From contig NZ_CP087880.1 of the NCBI RefSeq assembly GCF_021172065.1, positions 1,464,583 to 1,528,582 on the forward strand: 64,000 bases of DNA, read 5' to 3'. The translations under genes were made by a program, and so were the position numbers. Source of the stretch: Pseudocitrobacter corydidari. GTDB lineage: Bacteria > Pseudomonadota > Gammaproteobacteria > Enterobacterales > Enterobacteriaceae. Position 1 is the first letter of the stretch. Each line of letters begins with the position of its first letter. This document shows positions 59,089-64,000 of this stretch, piece after piece. Under the pieces are notes generated by a model, which worked only from the letters and a program-made list of their open reading frames with translations, ran no database searches and was not told the origin of the DNA.

Positions 59089-59844
59089 TTAGCAGGTGAT
59101 CACCGAGGTCTGTTTTGCCACCTGCGCAATCCCCTCTTTATCGGCGATATCGTTGGTGATAAGCCCGGTAATGTCTGACCAGTCACAGATTTTAAACAGG
59201 CTGCTGCGCTGAAACTTGGTGTAGTCACCCAGAATATATTTCTTTTCCGAATGATTGATGATGGTGCGATCGAGAAAAGCGTCCGATGACGATGGCGTAG
59301 ACGGACCCGCAAGATTGCTAAAACCATCGGTGCCAATAAAGCAGAGATCGACGTGGATATCGTTGATCATGGATACCGCCCAGCCGCCAAACACCGACGC
59401 ACTTTTACGTCTTAGCTCGCCACCAAACAAAAAGACCTGGTTATCGGACTCAATCAGCACGCTCGCCACCGGCAGTGAGTCGGTAAAAATTTTAAAACCC
59501 GACTTCATACACAGCAGATTCGCCAGCTCAAAGGTGGTGCTCCCGGTACCAATAATCATTGAGCTGTTCGGCGGGATAAAATCGAGCGCCTTGCGGGCGA
59601 TGGCTTTCTTATAAGACGTGTTTTCTTTTTCGCGCACCTGGAAAGGATGTTCAATCGCGCCCTGCTTCAGGGTCGCGCCGCCGTGGCTTTTGATCAGCAG
59701 CCCTTTTTGCTCAAGATGAGTGAGATCTTTTCTGATGGTTTCATAAGTCACTTCATACTTTCTCGCCAAATCGCTGACGTACACGGTCCCTGCAGAAATG
59801 ATGTCTTCAAGGATTAATTTTCGTCTTTCATCAACCAGATACAT
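59089..59844 (-). CDS. DeoR-family repressor of the PTS locus
   Basis: This 251-residue regulator has an N-terminal DeoR helix-turn-helix (DERRKLILEDIISAGTVYVS; YETIRKDLTHLEQKGLLIKS) and a C-terminal sugar-phosphate-sensing domain of the ribose-5-phosphate isomerase-like fold (MIIGTGSTTFELANLL; DLCFIGTDGFS). DeoR regulators normally sense a phosphorylated intermediate of the pathway they control. The start at 59844 follows GGAGGAAAG. It is divergent from the five structural genes, and TTGGCTTT repeats fill the shared region. Its specific ligand cannot be read from sequence. Confidence 0.88.
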   Translation of the reverse strand: MYLVDERRKLILEDIISAGTVYVSDLARKYEVTYETIRKDLTHLEQKGLLIKSHGGATLKQGAIEHPFQVREKENTSYKKAIARKALDFIPPNSSMIIGTGSTTFELANLLCMKSGFKIFTDSLPVASVLIESDNQVFLFGGELRRKSASVFGGWAVSMINDIHVDLCFIGTDGFSNLAGPSTPSSSDAFLDRTIINHSEKKYILGDYTKFQRSSLFKICDWSDITGLITNDIADKEGIAQVAKQTSVITC

Positions 59845-60150
59845 CTTTCCTCCGGAATGCGGGCATAGGCAATAAAGATTGGCCTGAGCATAGCACAGAA
59901 GAAACAAACAAAAACAAACTCCTTATCAAACTTCAGCGAGTTAATACCTCTGTTTCAGCGCTGAAAAGCTCACAAAATAGAAATATAACAATATGATTAT
60001 CATTAGATTCATTAGAAAATGACATAATAATGCGCTCACCCGCCGAGTGTTGCCGCATTTTGAGATCTCGCGCACACATATTGGCTTTAGTTATTTTTTA
60101 TTTGTTTTTATTGGCTTTTTAATCCTTTAATATCAACAATATACGAAAAA

Positions 60151-60166
60151 TGTGATTTTGATCTCA
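60151..60166 (+). promoter_or_regulatory. Candidate CRP site
   Basis: TGTGATTTTGATCTCA matches TGTGA-N6-TCACA with one mismatch in the right half. Its centre is about 45 bases before the predicted start point, which suits activation by CRP-cAMP. Confidence 0.6.
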
Positions 60167-60167
60167 G

Positions 60168-60197
60168 TTGACAACCAATTAAAGCCAACAGCATACT
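60168..60197 (+). promoter_or_regulatory. Predicted sigma-70 promoter of the PTS operon
   Basis: A consensus -35 box TTGACA (60168-60173) is followed after 18 bases by CATACT (60192-60197). The inverted TTGGCTTT pair covers the spacer and start point, where a repressor would block RNA polymerase. Confidence 0.65.
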
Positions 60198-60229
60198 TGG
60201 CTTTAGTTACTACTGACAGGTTGGTTGAG

Positions 60230-60760
60230 ATGAAAACGAAAATAGCGATTGCGTGCGATGATGTGGGTTTTGAACGCAAAGAAGCGATCAAAAAGTATCT
60301 TGAAGAAGAGAAAAATGCCGAGGTGGTGTACGACCCGGTAAAAAGCAAAGCAGAAGGCGTGAATAATTTCGCCCGTCTGGCGGATGAGATGGCGGGCGTC
60401 ATCCAGCGTGACGAGTGCCGACTGGGTATCTACATCTGCGGCACCGGCATTGGTTTTACCTGCCAGGTGAACAAACATTGGGGGATCCGCGCGGTTGCGG
60501 TAACCAACCCCTATTCCGCCAAGCGTGCCCGACTGAGCAATAACGCGCAAATTATCGGCCTGGGCTGCCGGGTGAACGATCTTGAGTACACCAAGATGAT
60601 CGTCGATGCGTGGTTTGATAACGCGTTCGATTTTGCCACGGCAAGAGAGAACTCCAAAAAGAACTTACTGGAAGCTGAGCGTAGTGATAATGCTTTACTG
60701 GTTAAACCCGCAGACGTTCGCTGGAATATGGGTTTCAGACCAGACGATGAAACAATCTGA
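60230..60760 (+). CDS. RpiB/LacA/LacB-family sugar-phosphate isomerase
   Basis: This 176-residue protein has the family active-site loop YICGTGIGFTC with Cys70 as the likely base, and the conserved VTNPYSAKRARLSNNAQIIG region. Members isomerise aldose and ketose phosphates (ribose-5-P, allose-6-P, galactose-6-P, erythrulose-4-P). Compared with E. coli RpiB as I recall it, the His of CDHVG is Asp here and the ring-opening His99 is Ser, so ribose-5-phosphate is unlikely to be the natural substrate. The start at 60230 was chosen for the family N-terminus. It is the first gene of the operon, ten bases before the EIIC gene. Confidence 0.82.
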   Translation: MKTKIAIACDDVGFERKEAIKKYLEEEKNAEVVYDPVKSKAEGVNNFARLADEMAGVIQRDECRLGIYICGTGIGFTCQVNKHWGIRAVAVTNPYSAKRARLSNNAQIIGLGCRVNDLEYTKMIVDAWFDNAFDFATARENSKKNLLEAERSDNALLVKPADVRWNMGFRPDDETI

Positions 60761-60770
60761 GGGCTAAAAA

Positions 60771-62141
60771 ATGGAACTGATTACGCAGTTTATTAACGAT
60801 CTGGGTAATTTTATCTTCATTCCTGTGATCTTCCTGGTGCTGATGAAACTGCTTGGACGCCCGCTGTCCGAGTGCATTTCCTCCGCCATTAAGGTGGGTA
60901 TTGGTTTTATCGCCTTAACCATGACCATCAAGCTGATGCTGGAAAAGATGCAGCCTGCGGTAACCGGCCTTGCCGAAGCCACGGGGTCATCGCTGAGCGC
61001 GATTGACGTCGGCGGCGCAGCCACCGCGGTCATGGGCTTTGGTTCAAGCATGGGCGCGATCATCATTCCACTGTGCGTGGCGGTAAATATCGCGATGCTG
61101 GTGGCACGTCTGACCGACTGCGTTAACGTCGACGTGTTTAACCTGCACCAGAACGCCTCAATGGGCGCAATTGTCGGTGCCTATTCCGGCAGCTTCCTGT
61201 ACGGCGTCCTGACTGCCGCGCTGTTCCACGTCTGGGCGCTGATTGCCGCAGACCTGGGGGCGAAGAACAATGAGAAGTTCTTTAATCTGCCAAAAGGTGT
61301 GGCAATTTCACACCCGGTTGCCAATACCTATCTGCTGTTCGCCTACCCGTTCAACTGGGTTTACGACCGCATTCCGGGCTTCCGTAACCTGAACGTGACC
61401 GCTGAGTCTATCCAGAAACGCTTCGGTATTCTGGGTGACCCAACCATGGTTGGCTTTATTATTGGTATTCTGTTGGGCTTTTGTGGCTATGGTTGGGAAT
61501 CGCCGTATCACACCATTATTGCCAGCCTGCAACTGGGGATGTATCTCGCTGCCGTAATGCTGCTGCTGCCACGCATGACCTCTATCATGATGGAAGGCCT
61601 GGTACCGCTGTCTAACGTGGCGCGTAAGAAACTGGTTAAGCGCTTCCCGGATCGTGATATCACCGTGGGCATGGATACGGCGCTGATCGTCGGTCATCCG
61701 TCCGTTATCGCTCCTGCACTGCTGCTGATTCCGGTGATTGTGATTCTGGCGGTGGTACTGCCGGGTAACCGTGTGATGCCGTTGGGCGACCTGTCGCAGT
61801 TCGTCTTCTTCATCGCCTGTATGGTTCCGGTCTTCAACGGCAACATTATTCGTACCTGGGTCACCTCTATCATCCTGTTCGGCGGCGGCCTCTATATTGC
61901 CTCCTGGATGGCTCCGGCAACTAATGAAGTATTCCAGAAATTTGGTACTAACCCGGATTCAAGCGTGATGTACTCCTCGCTTAACCCGTCAGCAAACCCG
62001 TTTACCGGTCTGTTCGCTGGCCTGAGCCACGTCGGTATCGCAGGATACGTCCTGGCAGGTGTTCTGCTGCTGTCGGTTGGATACTTACTCAAACAGAAAG
62101 CGCGTCGTCAGATGAAAAACGACGCAGAAAAAACGGCCTAA
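60771..62141 (+). CDS. PTS EIIC component, galactitol (GatC) family
   Basis: This 456-residue transporter has about ten membrane helices and matches the GatC-type EIIC family (NVDVFNLHQNASMGAIVGAY; a conserved PFNWVYDRIPGFRNLNVTAE stretch; late GLFAGLSHVGIAGYVLAG). It imports and phosphorylates its substrate with the EIIB and EIIA proteins encoded next. The family is best known for galactitol and related polyols, but members for other sugars exist. The ATG follows GAGGG. The gene is in the same operon as two isomerases, with no dehydrogenase or kinase. Confidence 0.88.
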   Translation: MELITQFINDLGNFIFIPVIFLVLMKLLGRPLSECISSAIKVGIGFIALTMTIKLMLEKMQPAVTGLAEATGSSLSAIDVGGAATAVMGFGSSMGAIIIPLCVAVNIAMLVARLTDCVNVDVFNLHQNASMGAIVGAYSGSFLYGVLTAALFHVWALIAADLGAKNNEKFFNLPKGVAISHPVANTYLLFAYPFNWVYDRIPGFRNLNVTAESIQKRFGILGDPTMVGFIIGILLGFCGYGWESPYHTIIASLQLGMYLAAVMLLLPRMTSIMMEGLVPLSNVARKKLVKRFPDRDITVGMDTALIVGHPSVIAPALLLIPVIVILAVVLPGNRVMPLGDLSQFVFFIACMVPVFNGNIIRTWVTSIILFGGGLYIASWMAPATNEVFQKFGTNPDSSVMYSSLNPSANPFTGLFAGLSHVGIAGYVLAGVLLLSVGYLLKQKARRQMKNDAEKTA

Positions 62142-62164
62142 ACCCGATTATTGAGGATTAAAAA

Positions 62165-62449
62165 ATGAAAAAGATCTTAGTGGTATGCGGAAACGGAATC
62201 GCCTCCTCCTCCATCATGGTTTCTGTGCTGCAGGATTTCCTGAAAGAAGAAAAAATGGAAGCGCAGGTTGATAAATCATCGCTGATGGCCTGCACCGCCG
62301 ACACCTTTAATGGCTACGACCTGATTGTTTCATCAACCAAACTCGATAACCCGGCGATTACCACACGCGTTATCGTCGGCGCCGGTTTGCTGACGGGCCT
62401 GGGCGAAGATGAAATTTTCGCGGCAGTAAAAGAAGAACTGACGAAGTAG
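62165..62449 (+). CDS. PTS EIIB component, galactitol type
   Basis: This 94-residue cytoplasmic protein has the phospho-Cys motif VVCGNGIASSS, with Cys8 accepting phosphate from EIIA and giving it to the sugar bound to EIIC. The fold and length match GatB. It follows the EIIC gene by 23 bases, with GAGGA before the ATG. Confidence 0.88.
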   Translation: MKKILVVCGNGIASSSIMVSVLQDFLKEEKMEAQVDKSSLMACTADTFNGYDLIVSSTKLDNPAITTRVIVGAGLLTGLGEDEIFAAVKEELTK

Positions 62450-62456
62450 GTGCAAA

Positions 62457-62915
62457 ATGAAATTTGAGATTCTGGTAAACGATGTTGGCGACAATATTTC
62501 AGATTACCGCACAGCAATCACCTTTGCAGGAACAAAGCTTCTGGAACAAGGCTACATCACACCCGCGTACATTGACGCGTGCCTGGAGCGCGAGAAAACG
62601 TATCCGACCGGGCTGATGATGGCCAATGGTCAGGGGATTGCCATCCCGCATGCGGACTATACGCTGGTGAAAACAAACAGCATCAGCATCGTCCGCTTTG
62701 CGAAAGATGTCGCCTTTGGGCAGATGGAAGACGCCGATTTAACCGTCGATTGCGGCATTATGTTTAACCTGGCGTTCGCCACCAGCGATCAGCATATGTC
62801 AATTCTGCGTCGTCTGTTTACCCTGTTCCAGGACATCACCTTTATTGAGTCCTGCCGGAATCTGAAGGCAGAAGAAGTGGGTCAATACGTTCAGGAAATG
62901 CTTAGCGCCTCCTGA
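62457..62915 (+). CDS. PTS EIIA component, mannitol/fructose-type domain
   Basis: This 152-residue protein has the EIIA-2 active-site motif GIAIPHADYT with phospho-His65, which takes phosphate from HPr. It lies seven bases after EIIB. Domain order as separate C, B and A proteins is like gat loci, but reversed relative to gatABC. Confidence 0.87.
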   Translation: MKFEILVNDVGDNISDYRTAITFAGTKLLEQGYITPAYIDACLEREKTYPTGLMMANGQGIAIPHADYTLVKTNSISIVRFAKDVAFGQMEDADLTVDCGIMFNLAFATSDQHMSILRRLFTLFQDITFIESCRNLKAEEVGQYVQEMLSAS

Positions 62916-62920
62916 CGCCA

Positions 62921-62950
62921 GTGGGCAGAGAAGTCCTTTCTCTGCCCCAC
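62921..62950 (+). other. Hairpin between the EIIA and SIS genes
   Basis: GTGGGCAGAGA (62921-62931) pairs with TCTCTGCCCCAC (62939-62950) with one bulged C. No T tract follows, so it may set mRNA stability or partial termination rather than end the operon. Confidence 0.45.
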
Positions 62951-62969
62951 TCTCTATAGAAGCAATATC

Positions 62970-63491
62970 ATGAAAAATTACTCTCTTGTAACCGGCGAGC
63001 TCTCTTCCCTCGCCGACAGGATCGATCAAGCCGAATTCGACAAACTGATCGATTTCATTACTACAGCAGGCCATATCTTTTTGGCGGGCGCGGGGCGTTC
63101 GGGCCAGATGATCAACGCCTTCGCCAATCGATTAATGCACCTGGGCCTGGATGTCAGCGTGGTGGGTGAAATCAGTTCACCGCATTCACACCCCAATGAT
63201 CTGATGATTGTCGGTTCGGGTTCAGGCGAAACGCTCCGGTTGATTAACCAGGTTCAGATTGCGAAGAAAAACGGCGTGCGTATTGCGCTTATCACCACCG
63301 CACCGAATTCTACGCTGGCAGGGTTAGCGGATTGCGTGTTGACGATCCCGGCGGCAAGCAGCGTGCAACCGATGGGTTCATTGTTTGAACAGGCTTCGCT
63401 GTTAACCTACGACAGTATTGTGCTTACGCTCATGGAAAATCTGAACGAAACCAGTCTGAGCATGAAGCAGCGCCACGCAGATATCGAGTAA
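62970..63491 (+). CDS. SIS-domain 6-phospho-3-hexuloisomerase-like protein
   Basis: This 173-residue single-SIS protein has the phosphosugar loop AGAGRSGQMINAFANRLMHL, the GSGSGET motif and the C-terminal FEQASLLTYDSIV helix typical of 6-phospho-3-hexuloisomerase (HxlB/PHI), which converts a 3-hexulose-6-phosphate to fructose-6-phosphate. Its usual partner 3-hexulose-6-phosphate synthase is not encoded nearby, so it probably works on a sugar phosphate delivered by the PTS. It lies 54 bases after EIIA across a hairpin. Confidence 0.82.
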   Translation: MKNYSLVTGELSSLADRIDQAEFDKLIDFITTAGHIFLAGAGRSGQMINAFANRLMHLGLDVSVVGEISSPHSHPNDLMIVGSGSGETLRLINQVQIAKKNGVRIALITTAPNSTLAGLADCVLTIPAASSVQPMGSLFEQASLLTYDSIVLTLMENLNETSLSMKQRHADIE

Positions 63492-63715
63492 ACCTTCCCC
63501 CGGTCATTAAACAACGGGCTTAATGGCCGTTCTTATTTCCTCCTCTGGCATGTCTCTGAAAAAATAGCAGATTATTGTAGACTACAGGCCTTAAGAAAAG
63601 GCTTATACTTGCTGCTAATGTTCTTCCCGCATCGTGCAATTAAACTATTTTTTAAAAATTGTAAGATAATTTTAGGCATGCTAATCTGGCTCAAAAATCA
63701 CCGGAGAAAAGTCTT
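63492..63715. other. Gap between the PTS locus and ldhA
   Basis: The 224 bases contain a weak AACGG/CCGTT hairpin near 63513-63531 that may end the PTS transcript, and an AT-rich ldhA promoter region. No gene is seen. Confidence 0.45.
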
Positions 63716-64000
63716 ATGAAAATCGCCGTTTATAGCACAAAGCAGTACGACAAAAAGTATCTGCAAAATGTGAATGAGGCTTATGGCTTTGAGCTTGAAT
63801 TTTTCGACTTTCTGTTAACGGAAAAAACCGCCAAAACGGCCCATGGCTGCGAAGCGGTATGTATCTTCGTCAATGATGACGGCAGCCGCCCGGTGCTGGA
63901 AGAGTTGAAGAAAAATGGCGTCAAGTACATCGCCCTGCGCTGTGCGGGCTTTAACAACGTCGATCTCGATGCGGCTAAAGAGCTGGGTCTGCGCGTGGTG
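63716..64000 (+). CDS. ldhA: D-lactate dehydrogenase LdhA (N-terminal 95 residues, cut by window edge)
   Basis: The frame MKIAVYSTKQYDKKYLQNVN onward is nearly identical to E. coli LdhA, the fermentative NAD-dependent enzyme reducing pyruvate to D-lactate. The start follows CCGGAGAAAA. The conserved substrate-domain stretch KKNGVKYIALRCAGFNNVDL is present. The catalytic domain lies beyond the window. Confidence 0.97.
   Translation, partial: MKIAVYSTKQYDKKYLQNVNEAYGFELEFFDFLLTEKTAKTAHGCEAVCIFVNDDGSRPVLEELKKNGVKYIALRCAGFNNVDLDAAKELGLRVV

Larger units (their letters stand above)
59845..60229. promoter_or_regulatory. Divergent control region of the PTS locus
   Basis: This 385-base AT-rich region contains four TTGGCTTT units: plus strand at 60081, 60111 and 60197, and minus strand at 60181-60188. 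Two plus copies extend to TTGGCTTTAGTTA (60081-60093 and 60197-60209). The last two form AAAGCCAA-N8-TTGGCTTT over the core promoter. A CRP-like site is also present. No gene lies inside. Confidence 0.75.

Noticed and set aside
59089..63491. Naming the PTS locus a galactitol (gat) operon
   Set aside because: Only EIIC, EIIB and EIIA resemble gat; galactitol-1-phosphate dehydrogenase and tagatose-bisphosphate aldolase are absent.

Overview
The window is about 64 kb of chromosome from a member of the Enterobacteriaceae. Gene order follows the Escherichia coli K-12 trg-hrpA-paa-tynA-feaB-ldhA region as I remember it: ydcJ, ydcI, trg, hokB locus, cybB, gapC, ydcF, hrpA, azoR, ydbC, ydbA, paaYX, paaKJIHGFEDCBA, paaZ, tynA, feaB, feaR, ydbL-ynbE-ydbH, ldhA. 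Protein similarity to E. coli is high but not identical, and several blocks are absent from K-12 at this place. An Escherichia relative such as Citrobacter, Kluyvera, Leclercia or Enterobacter fits; the genus cannot be fixed from the sequence alone. No rRNA, tRNA, CRISPR array, IS element or prophage was seen.

Layout. 1-6.2 kb: ydcJ (cut by the window edge), then protocatechuate 3,4-dioxygenase (pcaHG), a PcaQ/YdcI-type LysR regulator and a PQQ membrane dehydrogenase that is probably quinate/shikimate dehydrogenase. 6.2-11.8 kb: the trg chemoreceptor, the formaldehyde operon frmRA, two tandem hok/sok type I toxin loci, leucine exporter leuE and cytochrome b561. 12-15.6 kb: an intact gapC, ydcF and an MHS-family transporter with an unusual leader. 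15.6-17 kb: a low-GC islet of unknown small genes. 17-22.6 kb: hrpA, azoR, ydbC. 22.7-29.7 kb: an intact giant autotransporter (YdbA) with about 40 acidic octapeptide repeats. 29.7-43.2 kb: the complete phenylacetate (paa) catabolon with its repressor. 43.4-45.8 kb: the flotillin pair yqiJ-yqiK. 46-48.2 kb: copper amine oxidase tynA. 48.6-51.9 kb: an uncharacterised exported pair (DUF3142 protein plus a 706-residue secreted protein). 52-55.7 kb: a membrane protein, feaB and feaR. 55.7-58.9 kb: ydbL-ynbE-ydbH. 59-63.5 kb: a six-gene PTS sugar locus (DeoR repressor, RpiB/LacAB-like isomerase, galactitol-type EIIC, EIIB and EIIA, and a 6-phospho-3-hexuloisomerase-like SIS protein). The window ends inside ldhA.

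How it works together. TynA oxidises phenylethylamine in the periplasm to phenylacetaldehyde, FeaB oxidises that to phenylacetate, and PaaK/PaaABCE/PaaG/PaaZ/PaaJ/PaaF/PaaH convert phenylacetate to acetyl-CoA and succinyl-CoA. FeaR and PaaX control the two stages, and candidate sites for both are visible. The pca/qui block adds periplasmic quinate or shikimate oxidation and protocatechuate ring cleavage, which also leads toward 3-oxoadipate, although the lower pca genes are not in the window.

The best candidates for undescribed biology are the PTS/two-isomerase locus at 59.1-63.5 kb, the DUF3142/CGPF secreted pair at 48.6-51.9 kb, and the link between the PcaQ-like regulator, pcaHG and a PcaQ-type operator, which suggests an ancestral role for the E. 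coli orphan regulator YdcI. Comparisons with K-12 are from memory of those proteins, not from a search.
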